Assembly (NCBI GenBank): GCA_942491485.1
Contig: CALOAX010000004.1
Coordinates: 744,001-808,000, forward strand
Length of the DNA stretch: 64,000 nt
Direction: 5' to 3'
Source of the DNA: Desulfoluna sp942491485
GTDB taxonomy: Bacteria; Desulfobacterota; Desulfobacteria; Desulfobacterales; Desulfolunaceae
Shown piece after piece: positions 36,316 to 45,858 of the stretch (positions are counted from its first letter, which is position 1; every line of letters starts with the position of its first letter). Position numbers and translations under genes: made by a program. Below the pieces are notes generated by a model that searched no databases, was not told the origin of the DNA, and saw only the letters and a list, made by a program, of their open reading frames with translations.

Positions 36316-36625
36316 TACATAAGCTGAATACTAACTAATAAAGTTTGGAACTGTCAGCAACCGGTATTTTCTCTCAGTATGGAAAATTTCGATTGCATCG
36401 CCGATGTTGGCAATCCATATAATTTGGGCTTAACGAGTCACAACCGGAACGTTTTCGGGGCTCATTTCAAAAAGCAACACGCCGGAGGCAGGCTGAATAG
36501 TTGCGGTCACGCTTTCCTTTCTTCTCCCCTTATTTTTCGTTACAGTGGCATCCATATCAACAATACCCACGAGAACAGCGAGTCCCATTGTCGTTGAACC
36601 ATAACCCCCATGGAAACTGATACCC

Positions 36626-37972
36626 ATGAATAAAACCCCAAAAGAGCTGTTGGTTGCCCTGGGCGCTGACGTACTGGCCGAGGCACTTCTTGAACTGGCC
36701 GATAAGGAAAAGAGAGCCGGTGACCTCGTTACCCGGCTGATTACCGGGCCTGAAGAAAAGATCAAGCGATTCAAGTCAAAGCTGTCTGGATTGAAACGGT
36801 CAAAGCGATTTGTGCCAAGGCGGGATTCATCCACGGTTGCCGGGGAGTTGGAAGAGCTGCTTGCACTGTTGAAATCAGCGGTGACAGAGCCACAAACCGG
36901 TGCGGAGCTCGTCCTCTCTTTTTGCGAAACCGATACGAGCACCCTTGGTCGGTGCGACGACTCCGATGGGGTCATTGGGGATGTGTACAGGTATACTGCG
37001 CCGGAGCTTTTCAGGTCTTGGGCGGCGGAGAGCAAGGACAAGAAAGGGCTTATAAAAAAACTCTTCAAGGTTGTTAATAAAGACGATTTTGGGGTTCGGG
37101 ATGCTCTTGTAAAGGAGGCTACGGGGTGGCTCTCCGAGGATGAAATACGATACCTGATCGCCTTGCTTGCCGCGTTCACTGAAAAACAGGATGGTCGGTA
37201 TGATTTTAACCAGGGAAGCCATTGCCAGGAGATTCTGGCCCTTCAGGTGCAGGACGCTCCGCTTTTTGAGCGGGTGAGAAGGAGGTGGAGAGGCGAGCTT
37301 TGCACGGCCGATTATTTGGTCATTGCCCAGGCGTATTTTGACAGCGGCGATGCTGAGACGGCTCGTGGATGGCTGGAGAGGGTGCCCGATGATGAGTCGT
37401 TTCAGGCCATGGAACGCGCTCACCTTCTTGTCTGCGTTTACGGGGCGTTGGGGGAGAAAGAAAAGCAGGCCAAGCTCGCCTGGTGGGTGTTCAGGCGGAC
37501 CCGCAGCATGGCAGACTTTGAGCGGGTGATCGGGGTTATTGGGGAAGAAAAGCGTGGGGCGGCCCTGGCGGGTGAGTTTGGCGTCATGATGTCCCAAGAT
37601 CAGCTCTCTTACGAGGACCTCTCTTTTCTTGTGGCGTTGGGGAACTTAGGTGATGTGGAGCGTTACCTCATACCCAGGGCAGATCAGCTTGATGGGGACC
37701 ACTACTGGACTCTTGCGCCTCTTGCCAAGCAGATGGACGAGGCAGGGTACTCTCTTTCGGCGACCCTTCTATACCGAGCTCTTCTTGATTCCATCTTAAA
37801 ACGTGCCCAAACCAAGACCTACCCCATGGGGGTGAGGTATCTCAAGCGGCTTGACAAATTGGCTCTGGACATCTTGGATTGGCGAATAGTCGAGGAGCAC
37901 GGCGTCTATGCAGAGGGCCTGCGCATCCAGCATGGCAGAAAAACCAGCTTTTGGTCTCGTTATGATGGGTAG
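36626..37972 (+). CDS. DUF6880-family protein
   Basis: 448 aa, soluble, helical-repeat (TPR-like) architecture. The C-terminal block with SATLLYRALLDSILKRA and the tyrosine-rich VRYLKRLDKLALD is the conserved core of DUF6880. The N-terminal 200 residues are paralogous to the short protein at 24690-25316. The sequence QAYFDSGDAETARGWLERV is TPR-like. ATG 36626 opens MNKTPKELL; no good ribosome site is visible. The family's role is unknown; members in other bacteria are sometimes annotated as SWIM-associated. Isolated between family A copies. Confidence 0.82.
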   Translation: MNKTPKELLVALGADVLAEALLELADKEKRAGDLVTRLITGPEEKIKRFKSKLSGLKRSKRFVPRRDSSTVAGELEELLALLKSAVTEPQTGAELVLSFCETDTSTLGRCDDSDGVIGDVYRYTAPELFRSWAAESKDKKGLIKKLFKVVNKDDFGVRDALVKEATGWLSEDEIRYLIALLAAFTEKQDGRYDFNQGSHCQEILALQVQDAPLFERVRRRWRGELCTADYLVIAQAYFDSGDAETARGWLERVPDDESFQAMERAHLLVCVYGALGEKEKQAKLAWWVFRRTRSMADFERVIGVIGEEKRGAALAGEFGVMMSQDQLSYEDLSFLVALGNLGDVERYLIPRADQLDGDHYWTLAPLAKQMDEAGYSLSATLLYRALLDSILKRAQTKTYPMGVRYLKRLDKLALDILDWRIVEEHGVYAEGLRIQHGRKTSFWSRYDG

Positions 37973-37989
37973 GTACTATGACGAGCATT

Positions 37990-38162
37990 GCCTCCGGCGG
38001 CCCTGCCGGGGGCCAAACTTTTGAAAAGTTTGATAAACAGGTCTTAAAAAATGATACTTGGTAGTTCCCGATTCAAAGGCGGGTGTGATTTGACCCGAGG
38101 AACGAGGGGGCAAAACGCATCCGGAACCAGCTTTCAAGGTGGCACACCTTGCCGCCGGAGGC
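37990..38162. repeat. Family A repeat, complete (alpha/gamma arms)
   Basis: Best example of the design. It has GCCTCCGGCGG; an alpha arm GGCCCTGCCGGGGGCC followed by the hairpin AACTTTTGAAAAGTT; a centre GGGTGTGATTTGACCCGAGG and CGCATCC; a gamma arm AAGGTGGCACACCTTG; and CCGCCGGAGGC. Confidence 0.85.
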
Positions 38163-38253
38163 AGCTTTTGAGGAGCTGAACAGTTGCAATCCAAAAGCCG
38201 TACGGGAGTGCGGAGCTCCCAAACACCAAAGCCTGTCCCATGGCTCATCGTGC

Positions 38254-38616
38254 CTACGTCGGCATTTCGTTGTAGATCCGGATATGTTCGCGAGTCTCCT
38301 CGGTGAGGGGGTCAAAAACCTCATCTGAAATCAGGCCGTTCTTTTTCCACATCGCCAGTTTGAAAACGGCATTGCTTCTCTTGAAGTCATCAAGCATCAG
38401 TGATATCTGCTCGTCCTCTTGCTCCATGAGCTTCCAAAGCTTGTTGTAGCTCTTATGATTTTCAGAACCACGCGACTTCGCCAGTGCTTCAACTTTCTGC
38501 ATAATCCTGTCGCAGGCTGTGTTCAACACGTCCCCTTGCAAATCCCGAACAAGTTTCCAGTCTTTTTCTCGTATATCATTGTTCAAGGCATACTGTCCTT
38601 TTTGGTAGGTGCTCAT
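38254..38616 (-). CDS. Hypothetical helical protein
   Basis: 120 aa, charged and helical (MSTYQKGQYALNNDIREKDW start; internal LWKLMEQEDEQISLML). There is no motif I recognise, no signal peptide and no membrane segment. The ATG at 38616 lacks a clear ribosome site. The open frame is intact and its composition is protein-like, so I keep it with moderate confidence. Confidence 0.6.
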   Translation of the reverse strand: MSTYQKGQYALNNDIREKDWKLVRDLQGDVLNTACDRIMQKVEALAKSRGSENHKSYNKLWKLMEQEDEQISLMLDDFKRSNAVFKLAMWKKNGLISDEVFDPLTEETREHIRIYNEMPT

Positions 38617-38638
38617 TCACATATTCGGTTCCCTTGCC

Positions 38639-38850
38639 TTAAAACAGCCACGACCTGAATATCGCTTTCATTGATGTTTCAGGCAATCCTGAAATCAAAT
38701 GATCCGCGATGGAGCACGGCGCACCTGGAAACCAATCACCCTTCAGGGTTTTTTCAACATACCGGAGCGTATCGACTCCACCACCTTTAGCCTTCCGCAT
38801 AAGCCATTCGCCTGTTTTTGTATCCAAGCATCACAAACGGTTTTTCAAAC
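38639..38850. repeat. Family B repeat (minus orientation)
   Basis: On the minus strand it reads AACAGGCGAATGGC, GGTGGTGGAGTCGATACGCTCC and GGTGCGCCGTGC: family B words in diverged form. A 62-codon frame across it is accidental. Confidence 0.5.
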
Positions 38851-38872
38851 TGAGCAATACCCCACAGCATCG

Positions 38873-39526
38873 TTAATCGTGCATTCGATACGTCTTATCA
38901 AGCACCACCATCTCTTCAAGGGTCCTTTTGCGGCCACGGCTTTCGACAATGACCTTTCGTGTGTACATCAACTCAGGAGTCAGGGCCAGTTGCTGCTCGG
39001 AACCCGTTTCATTCGTGAACCGGTAGTCGGTTTTCCCCGTAATTAAATAGAGTGACGAGGCAATGGCAGCCCCTGACCCGCGGAGGGATTTATCGTGACG
39101 GGATTGTGCGAGCAGCTCTTCCAAGAGGGGGGTAAGGGATGCATTGCCAGTCAGGCCCATGCTTGAAATCACCATGAAGTAGCCCTCTGCGTCAATATCC
39201 TTAAGCCCTTTGACATAGGCTGACCTGATATCATTTGAAGCCCATTTTTGGCCTACCACGCCGATGTATCGAAGGTAGATTCCGTGGTAGGTATCCCGTC
39301 CCTGGCCCATCAGGCAGAACTTCATCTCTGTGAAAAAGTCATCCTTTGCTGACAGTTTATAGATGCGTTCCAATACGACATAAAAGGGCTTGGAGGGCTG
39401 CTCAAACCGATCCATCACGCGTAGCAACAGTGCCGGGGAGTCCAGAAACGCGCACTTTATCAAAAAGAGCAGAATGACCAGGTAGGCTGCAAATCCAAGG
39501 CGCTTAAAACTCAATTTTTTCTTCAT
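38873..39526 (-). CDS. Membrane-anchored hypothetical protein
   Basis: 217 aa. ATG 39526 follows CAGGAG by four bases, giving MKKKLSFKRLGF and a hydrophobic anchor (about residues 10-28, AAYLVILLFLIKC). The rest is extracytoplasmic, mainly helical, with a pattern (IRSAYVKGLKDIDAEGYF, SLTPLLEELLAQS) like HEAT-type repeats. No known family recognised. The longer open frame from 39589 adds 21 residues without a ribosome site. Confidence 0.7.
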   Translation of the reverse strand: MKKKLSFKRLGFAAYLVILLFLIKCAFLDSPALLLRVMDRFEQPSKPFYVVLERIYKLSAKDDFFTEMKFCLMGQGRDTYHGIYLRYIGVVGQKWASNDIRSAYVKGLKDIDAEGYFMVISSMGLTGNASLTPLLEELLAQSRHDKSLRGSGAAIASSLYLITGKTDYRFTNETGSEQQLALTPELMYTRKVIVESRGRKRTLEEMVVLDKTYRMHD

Positions 39527-40154
39527 TCGTCTCCTGTATGAAAAGCCTTTTCGTATGGTGTCGCTGTGACTTGAGGCTCTCGAAACCACATACTATTCAG
39601 AATCAAAAAAAAGGCCCGGGTGTCACGTTCTGTGCCCTGATCCGAACGCCAAAAGGTCGCGGGTAAAGGACCTGGCTTCAAACCAAGCGGTTGTATTTGC
39701 CAAAAGGCGCATGAATAAACGGGCGATAAATAGGTACCTTTATTATCAGGGTTTGTCATCTTGAATATATAATGATCGGTGAGGTGGCACGTGGAGATTA
39801 AACGGGACTCGTGTGAGGGGACGCGTGATGCCCGTGAATGGCCTGGGCACAGGGCATTGGATCGGGTGCAACGTCACGTTTAGCCCGTTTGCTCTTTTCT
39901 GCTGTTATCTCTCTATTTTTATAGCATTAATTCTTGTCTCCGGAAATAAACTGTGCTTACCTGTCGGGTAATGCGAACATTCATGTATGACCAGCGTTAT
40001 CCGATGCGTCTTCTAAGATGCAACGAGCCTTCGGCACCCTTGCCATGGGGGCTGTACTGATGAAAACCAACGGTAATAGTTGATGCCAAACGCATGGGGC
40101 GCATACGTCGCTTCCCGGTCACTCAGCCCTGCAAAAGTCGATGCACCACCTTAC

Positions 40155-40315
40155 CCGGATATTTTACGAGCCGCCCGAGGGTGAGAAAAGCGAGCAGGAA
40201 ACCGTGAATTACATTTTGTGTTTTTGACATGTCTTTATTTTTCACCGCAACCATCAGTAATAATATGCTGTTGCCATGATCTGATTGTTTTCTCATGAAA
40301 TATTCGGGTTAAAGG
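40155..40315. repeat. Family C element (MITE-like), complete
   Basis: Inverted ends TACCCGGATATTTTACGAG (left) and CTCATGAAATATTCGGGTTA (right), about 160 bases apart. The interior has AAACCGTGAATTACATTTTG, shared in inverse orientation with 9540-9580. No coding capacity. Confidence 0.7.
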
Positions 40316-40380
40316 CCAGGCAGCTTATAAATGTCCATATGTCTGACAGCCGGAGAAGACGATAACCGTAAGGTCTTTAC

Positions 40381-40471
40381 GGGCACCGCCCGTCAGCGAA
40401 TGTGACGTATCCGAGGAACAAGGGTTCGGAGCATTCGCGAACCTGGGGTTCAGCCCCTGGCCGCCGGAGGC
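40381..40471. repeat. Family A repeat, right half (beta arm)
   Basis: GAATGTGACG...CCGAGGAACAAGG centre, then CTGGGGTTCAGCCCCTGG hairpin and CCGCCGGAGGC. Confidence 0.7.
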
Positions 40472-40518
40472 ACGCTTTTTAAAATTCCATGTCCAAAATA
40501 AATATGAGGGGGGAGACC

Positions 40519-42810
40519 ATGACAAGACTTATTGCAGGGATGTTGATTCTGTTGTCTGTATCTTTCGTCAGTGCCTTTGCATCTGATGCGGCCGCTGAGA
40601 CGTTTCAGGACGACATGACCGAGTTCATGGAGGAGAAGGTGGGCTCGGAATCCGAGTTTCAGCAGGATGTGACGGGAGAGACCAAAGCTCCGGTTGCACC
40701 GGTGGTGGAGACCAAGAGCGTCAACACGAAGCAGAAAGCTCCGGCGGTGTTTCGCAAGGAGCCCCCCAGGGTGGAGATTGCGTATGAGATGCCGGAACCC
40801 ATTGGGGAGTATCTATTTACCGGCAATGCCCGGGACTCCTCAGGGTTCGACAACCACGGCGTTGTGACCGGAGCTCAGCTGACCACAGACTGGGGGGGCC
40901 GGGAGGCGAGTGCCTACATTTTTTACGAGAGGCCCCACAAGGTCAAGATCCCGCGAAGCGATGCCAACGCTTTTGGGACGGGCAGTTTCACCGTCTCGTT
41001 TTGGGTCCGGAGTATCGACGACGATGCCAGGGGCCAGCGGATGGTGGCCAATGAGTCGGGGGGGAGTGCGCAATGGGCCTTTCGTTATGCCAGCGGTCGG
41101 AAGGTCCATTTCCTGATTAGAAACGAAGACGGAGAATCGGCCTTCATCGTGCATCCCATTGCTGATCGAAAGTGGCATCAGGTGACGGGGGTGAGGAATG
41201 CGGAAAGCAGGACCATGAGCCTTTACGTGGATGGTCGGTTGATTGAGACCCGCAGGGATGTCACCGGCAGCGTGGATAGTGGTGGGCCCATCTATGTGGG
41301 GGACCACAAAAATCTCTTGTTTGTGGGGCGGTTGGACGATGTCCGGCTGTGGAACGTGGCCCTGGACGAAAGGGGACTTACGGCCCTTCACACCAGAGAG
41401 ATCGGCAGTCCGGTTACCGCCATGGGATCGTTGGAGCTGGCATCGGCTGCAGTGCCGGCACCGGTGGCGGCCTATCCGTTTAACGGCAATGCCGAGGACG
41501 CTTCGGGCAATGGCAACAACGCAATGGTCAATGGTGCCGAGCTGGTACCGGACCGGGCGGGCAATGAGGAAGGAGCCTACCTTTTCTATGAGAGGTCGCA
41601 CCGCATCAAGGTTCCGTTGACCCCTTTAAACACCTTTTCCTCACAGAGTTTTTCCGCGTCGTTTTGGGTTCGAATTGTGAACAAGGAGAACATCACAACC
41701 GGCCTGTTGACCAATGAATCGGGATCGATGCCAAAGTGGGGCTTTTACGCTTCTCAGTCTGGTGATGTGCTTTTCCGACTCAGGAACCAGGAAGGGGAGT
41801 CTTCGTTTATTTCCTATCCCATCACAGACGGGCAGTGGCACCATGTGCTGGGGGTTCGAAACACGCGCAACCGGACCATGAGCCTCTATGTCGATGGGGC
41901 CCTTGTGGGGACCAAACCGGCAGTGACCGGAAGCGTCAACAGCCTGGAAGATATCTGGGTCGGAGATCATAGGAACCTCTTGTTTACAGGACGGATCGAT
42001 GAGGTGATGCTTTGGGATGAGGCCCTCAACCAGAGCAAGGTGGCAGCACTCTTCGCAGAGGCCTCTGCCCTTCAAGCGGTTGCTGTGACATCGTCTCCAG
42101 TGGAGGAGATGGTCCAGGAACCGGTGGGCGAATACCTGTTTGCAGGCAACGGTGATGACAACTCGGTGAAGCAGAATCACGCCATGGTTAACGCAGCACA
42201 CCCTGCAGCGGACAGGTTCAACCATGCCGACAGCGCCTACTGCTTCTCGGAGCGGAACAACCGGATTAAAATTCCCTTGATCCCGGATAACACCTTTGGT
42301 CGGGGCTCCTTTGCGGTTTCGTTTTGGGTGAACATTGATGAATCCGATGCAGGCGGGCACAAGGTTGTGACGAACTCCATGAACACACGCCCGGTCTGGA
42401 GCTTTACCTACAGCTCCGGTAACATGAGGTTTCGCATCCGGAACAAGGAGAACCAGAGCCGTTTTGTTTCCGGCCCCATGGATGTCGGCAGCTGGCACCA
42501 CATCATAGGGGTAAGAAATGCCCCCGCCAATACCATAAGCCTTTATGTGGATGGTCGCCATACCGGCACCAAGCCTGGTGTGGTGGGGGATGTGAACAGC
42601 GGGGGAGACATCTGGGTGGGAGAGCACACCAATCGCCTCTTTAAAGGCTGCTTGGACGAAGTGGTGCTGTGGAAGCGGACCCTGGCCGCTAATGAAATTC
42701 GGGACATGCACGCCGTGGACCTTCAGCTGTCCCACTCCGTTGAGAAACCGCAGATGGTCATGCCAAATCAAAAGCGGATTCAGGTGCCGAGGCAGATGCC
42801 GGTGGAGTAA
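40519..42810 (+). CDS. Secreted protein with three LamG/concanavalin-like domains
   Basis: 763 aa. Residues 1-25 are a signal peptide (MTRLIAGMLILLSVSFVSA). After an acidic linker come three tandem LamG-type beta-sandwich domains, at about residues 94-300, 315-520 and 534-740. Each opens with EYLF/AYPF-G-N-A, has a FSVSFWV-like strand and WHHV, and closes with SLYVDG and WVGDH. The repeats are about 40-50% alike, indicating internal duplication. No catalytic residues, no anchor and no sorting signal are seen, so it is probably a carbohydrate- or surface-binding protein. ATG 40519 has GGGGGGAG four bases before; the open frame from 40489 lacks one. Confidence 0.9.
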   Translation: MTRLIAGMLILLSVSFVSAFASDAAAETFQDDMTEFMEEKVGSESEFQQDVTGETKAPVAPVVETKSVNTKQKAPAVFRKEPPRVEIAYEMPEPIGEYLFTGNARDSSGFDNHGVVTGAQLTTDWGGREASAYIFYERPHKVKIPRSDANAFGTGSFTVSFWVRSIDDDARGQRMVANESGGSAQWAFRYASGRKVHFLIRNEDGESAFIVHPIADRKWHQVTGVRNAESRTMSLYVDGRLIETRRDVTGSVDSGGPIYVGDHKNLLFVGRLDDVRLWNVALDERGLTALHTREIGSPVTAMGSLELASAAVPAPVAAYPFNGNAEDASGNGNNAMVNGAELVPDRAGNEEGAYLFYERSHRIKVPLTPLNTFSSQSFSASFWVRIVNKENITTGLLTNESGSMPKWGFYASQSGDVLFRLRNQEGESSFISYPITDGQWHHVLGVRNTRNRTMSLYVDGALVGTKPAVTGSVNSLEDIWVGDHRNLLFTGRIDEVMLWDEALNQSKVAALFAEASALQAVAVTSSPVEEMVQEPVGEYLFAGNGDDNSVKQNHAMVNAAHPAADRFNHADSAYCFSERNNRIKIPLIPDNTFGRGSFAVSFWVNIDESDAGGHKVVTNSMNTRPVWSFTYSSGNMRFRIRNKENQSRFVSGPMDVGSWHHIIGVRNAPANTISLYVDGRHTGTKPGVVGDVNSGGDIWVGEHTNRLFKGCLDEVVLWKRTLAANEIRDMHAVDLQLSHSVEKPQMVMPNQKRIQVPRQMPVE

Positions 42811-43300
42811 AAAAACAGGCGAAAGGCTAAGGGTGGTGGCGTCGCTGGCGCTCCATCAGAAAAAAGCGGGCTAATGGCGAAGGGCTGAAGGTGAAAGGCC
42901 ATGGAGTCGCTTCGCTCCACGATTATATAAAAAAGCCGCGCGGGAGCGCGGCGCGCCCGAAAAACAGGGTATAGGTGATGGGGCATGGGCACTATGGCGG
43001 TCCTTCGTTTTAGCGGCGAAACCATCCTGTTCACGACTCACTACGTACCATTCACAGGTGGTTTTCGGCCCCATCTGTGGCCAAACGGTTTTTGCCATTT
43101 ACCCTAACTGGCTCTCGCGAAGCGAGCTCCTTGAACGAAGAACCAAGCACCAAGAACGAGGAACAGTTTTTTTTACCTGTTTTTTTCACTTTTTCCTTTC
43201 GCCTTTAGCCCTCAGCCTTTCGCCCCTGTTCTCAGAACCAAGCACCAAGAACCAGGAACGGTTTTTGTTTTTCAGCCCCATTCTCAGTTCATGATTTACC
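42811..43300. repeat. Family B mosaic repeat, longest copy
   Basis: In order: AACAGGCGAAAGGC, GGCGTCGCTGGCGCTCC, GGAGTCGCTTCGCTCC hairpin, GCCGCGCGGGAGCGCGGC hairpin, AGCGGCGAAACC, CACGACTCACTACG, TCTCGCGAAGCGAGCTCC hairpin, GAACGAAGAACCAAGCACC phrase, GCCTTTAGCCCTCAGCC, and a second AACCAAGCACCAAGAACC phrase. 43301-43687 holds no gene. Confidence 0.7.
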
Positions 43301-43687
43301 ACTCACTGCATCACATCTGGTTAACCACTTTCCTTTCACACCTGTGTAATTTCAAGTAATTATCCCTGTTGCATAGTTTTAAATTTTTGGGTACATTGAA
43401 GCATTCAAAACGACATCCAGAGTTGTGAACGCCGTTCTGTTTTCTTGCGTACCAGAAGGGCCCTGTGTTGAGCAGGGCTTCATGCGACGGCAGGTTTTTG
43501 GACGTATTTGTATGCATGTCTTTCGGGGAGCCAGCCTTCTCTCCAGTCTTTCCCTACTTATTTAGATCGAATCGATTCAGCGGCACGCTGAACGATGCCA
43601 TACCAGGTCCGTGGTCGTGTTTCCCCCGACCACCTTCGCGACATTGAATCATTCATTCACAACGTTTTACCTTTTGGAGGAGGTTGT

Positions 43688-44380
43688 ATGAACGTGACGA
43701 AGTCTGTTTTGCTGGCCTTGGTAGCAGGTTCTCTCCTGTTTACAGCCGGGTGTTCCTTTGATTTGAACAACCCGAATGCCGATGAATATGATGTGCAGAT
43801 TATCGGCGATTCCATTTACGATTATTCCGGTGATATCCAGGAGGTCCTCCAGGACCTGTCAGGTAAGATGTACAAAGACCGGTCGGTGAGTGGCGAGAAA
43901 ATTGCCGGGATTCTCACCCAGTATGATCGGGCCATCGGAAACACCCCCAGTCTGAAGACCGTCCTTGCCGATGGCGGGGGCAACGACATCCACTTGGGAA
44001 GCGCGGACTGTGATTCGGATCCGTTGACCCAGGGCTGCATCGACACCATCGATTACGTGGCTGACCGGATGGAAGTGCTGCTTGAAGACATGTATCTGGA
44101 TGGGGTCGATGATTGCGTTTGGCTCGGCTACTACTACATGACGGGCAGCGAGGCCGAAACCAAGGAAGCCATTGATTACGCCTACAGCCTTTATCCGGCT
44201 ATATTCAGCGATGCCAGCTTTAATGTCTACGGCTCAGGCGGGGCCTACCTCATCGATTCGAGGGGTGACATTGAACCGAACCATATCAAATCTGATGACA
44301 TCCATCCCACCTATGCCGGCTCCGAGATTCTGGCCAACCTTATCTGGAATGTGATGGTGGCAGAGGATACCTATCGTTAA
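43688..44380 (+). CDS. SGNH/GDSL-type lipoprotein hydrolase
   Basis: 230-aa lipoprotein precursor with lipobox FTAGC near residue 20. SGNH blocks: GDS with nucleophile Ser42 (block I), GGGND (block III) and DDIHPT (block V, catalytic Asp/His). It should be an esterase or carbohydrate deacetylase anchored to the membrane. The start ATG has a perfect GGAGGAGG seven bases upstream; a longer frame from 43595 has none. A long spacer separates it from the LamG gene upstream, so co-transcription is not obvious, but both are secreted and could act on the same polysaccharide. Confidence 0.9.
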   Translation: MNVTKSVLLALVAGSLLFTAGCSFDLNNPNADEYDVQIIGDSIYDYSGDIQEVLQDLSGKMYKDRSVSGEKIAGILTQYDRAIGNTPSLKTVLADGGGNDIHLGSADCDSDPLTQGCIDTIDYVADRMEVLLEDMYLDGVDDCVWLGYYYMTGSEAETKEAIDYAYSLYPAIFSDASFNVYGSGGAYLIDSRGDIEPNHIKSDDIHPTYAGSEILANLIWNVMVAEDTYR

Positions 44381-44503
44381 GAGGGTATGTTTTTTATGAT
44401 GGCCAGCCGTGCAGAAACGAGCGGTGATGAACCGTGTCGTCTGCTCGGCGTTGTCTATGCGAAGTGAATGATTCAATGTCGCACTGAAAAAACTTAAAAA
44501 CAA

Positions 44504-44612
44504 GCCTCCGGCGGCGAGGTGAGCCACCTCGAAAGCGGGTGGCGAATACGACCGCCCCGCGTTCCTCGGGGTGATCGCATTCGCTGATGGGCTGGAGGGG
44601 CTCAACCCCTTC
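44504..44612. repeat. Family A repeat, left half (gamma arm)
   Basis: GCCTCCGGCGG, GAGGTGAGCCACCTC hairpin, GAAAGCGG, then CGTTCCTCGGGG and GCATTCGC. Confidence 0.7.
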
Positions 44613-44661
44613 GTGTTTTTCGTGGTTTTATACGTCGGTTGAATATAACTAGTCGGATTGT

Positions 44662-44823
44662 GCCTCCGGCGGCCCTGCCGGGGGCCAAACTTTTGAAAAG
44701 TTTGACAAACAGGTTTTTAAAAAAGACCCTTATAAACCCTCGATTCAAAGGCGGATGTGGTTTGCCCCTAAGGACGAGGGGCAAAACGGTGCGGCCACCA
44801 GCTTTCAAGGTGTCCACCTTGCG
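44662..44823. repeat. Family A repeat, right end lost
   Basis: Alpha left arm identical to the one at 37990, centre GCGGATGTGG...GGACGAGGGGC, gamma right arm CAAGGTGTCCACCTTG. The terminal CCGCCGGAGGC is replaced by CGGAG, which serves as the ribosome site of the next gene. Confidence 0.75.
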
Positions 44824-44836
44824 GAGATTCGTGCAG

Positions 44837-45505
44837 ATGCGAAAACGGGACGTTGCGATGGGAGCATGCCTCTGTCTGGCCCTGATATGGGGGGGCGGGC
44901 TATTGTTTATTGGGGGGGACGGCCAGGGGGCCACGGATGTATCCCCACAGATGGAGAAAACCACGTCCGGCGTGGACTCGGTGAACCAGGCCCCGGGACT
45001 TGGCGATGCGGCTACGGCACAGGCAAAGCGCGAGCATGGAGGCAAAGCCTCTGTGGCAAAGGGGCGTACGGGGCAGGGGGAGCATGCGGAGCCAGCTGTG
45101 ACGGTTCAGTACCCCGAGGGCCTTGAGGGCATCAAGCAGCAGATCTACGACATGAATATCGAGTACATCGAGGACCTGGACGCCCTGGATGCGGCAGGGC
45201 AGGTGACAGACCAACCCCCCGAGGCACTCTGGCAGGGGGACTGGTCCAGTGCGGACGACTGGAAGCGGCGCGGAGACGGGTTCCGTATCGAACAGCGGGA
45301 AGACGGGACCTACGCCCTGTTCCCTGATGCGGACACCAGCCGTTCCTACGCCTGGGACGACGAGAAAGGAGAGTTCGCCTGGGAGCAGGATTTCTACGGA
45401 AAAATAATCACCCACAAGGCCCGGTTCATCGATGATGATGTGCTTGTGTTGATGAAGATCAGCGGCAGGAAGGTGGCGCTGGATATATACAGCAAAGGTG
45501 AGTAA
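44837..45505 (+). CDS. Hypothetical protein with N-terminal membrane anchor
   Basis: 222 aa. ATG 44837 (or GTG 44831) follows GCGGAG. It has a hydrophobic anchor at about residues 7-25 (MGACLCLALIWGGGLLF) and then a low-complexity, probably disordered Gly/Ala/Gln stretch. The C-terminal acidic domain of about 110 residues is rich in Trp and Asp (EALWQGDWSSADDWKRRG). The frame is open much further upstream only because it reads through a family A repeat. Family not recognised. Confidence 0.65.
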   Translation: MRKRDVAMGACLCLALIWGGGLLFIGGDGQGATDVSPQMEKTTSGVDSVNQAPGLGDAATAQAKREHGGKASVAKGRTGQGEHAEPAVTVQYPEGLEGIKQQIYDMNIEYIEDLDALDAAGQVTDQPPEALWQGDWSSADDWKRRGDGFRIEQREDGTYALFPDADTSRSYAWDDEKGEFAWEQDFYGKIITHKARFIDDDVLVLMKISGRKVALDIYSKGE

Positions 45506-45858
45506 GGGCAGGTAAAAGCGGGCGAATGGCTAAGGGCAGAAGGCGAATGGCCGTGGAGTCGCTACGCTCCATCATTGAAAAAATGCCGCACAGGAGTGCG
45601 GCGCACCTAAGAACACTTCCTTTTGCTTTGGCCTTTATTTTGATTATCAGCGGCGAAGCCGTTCTATTCACGATTCACTATTTTCCACTCACAGGCGATT
45701 TTCGCCCATCTTTGCCATCTATGGCTAACTGTTTTTGCCTGTTTTCCCCTTTGCCTTTAGCCCTCAGCCTTTCACCATTGGCCTGCATTTACCTGACGGA
45801 GCGAAGCGACTCCTCAACTAAGAACCAAGAACGAAGCACGAAGAACGTTTTTGCTTTT
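45506..45858. repeat. Family B mosaic repeat
   Basis: Words: GCGGGCGAATGGC, GGAGTCGCTACGCTCC hairpin, GCCGCACAGGAGTGCGGC hairpin, AGCGGCGAAGCC, TTCACGATTCACTA, CCTTTAGCCCTCAGCC, GAGCGAAGCGACTCC, and the AACCAAGAACGAAGCACG phrase. Order matches the copies at 42811 and 47521. Confidence 0.7.

Larger units (their letters stand above)
39527..40518. other. 1-kb gap with family C and family A elements
   Basis: 39600-40150 has no gene or repeat I can name. 40155-40315 is a complete family C element. 40381-40471 is the right half of a family A element, ending just before the LamG gene's ribosome site. Confidence 0.5.

Noticed and set aside
38639..38827. 62-aa minus-strand protein
   Set aside because: It translates a family B repeat; its words match those in other non-coding copies.
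44639..44836. Longer N-terminus for the anchored hypothetical protein
   Set aside because: This part of the frame is family A repeat sequence and has no ribosome site.
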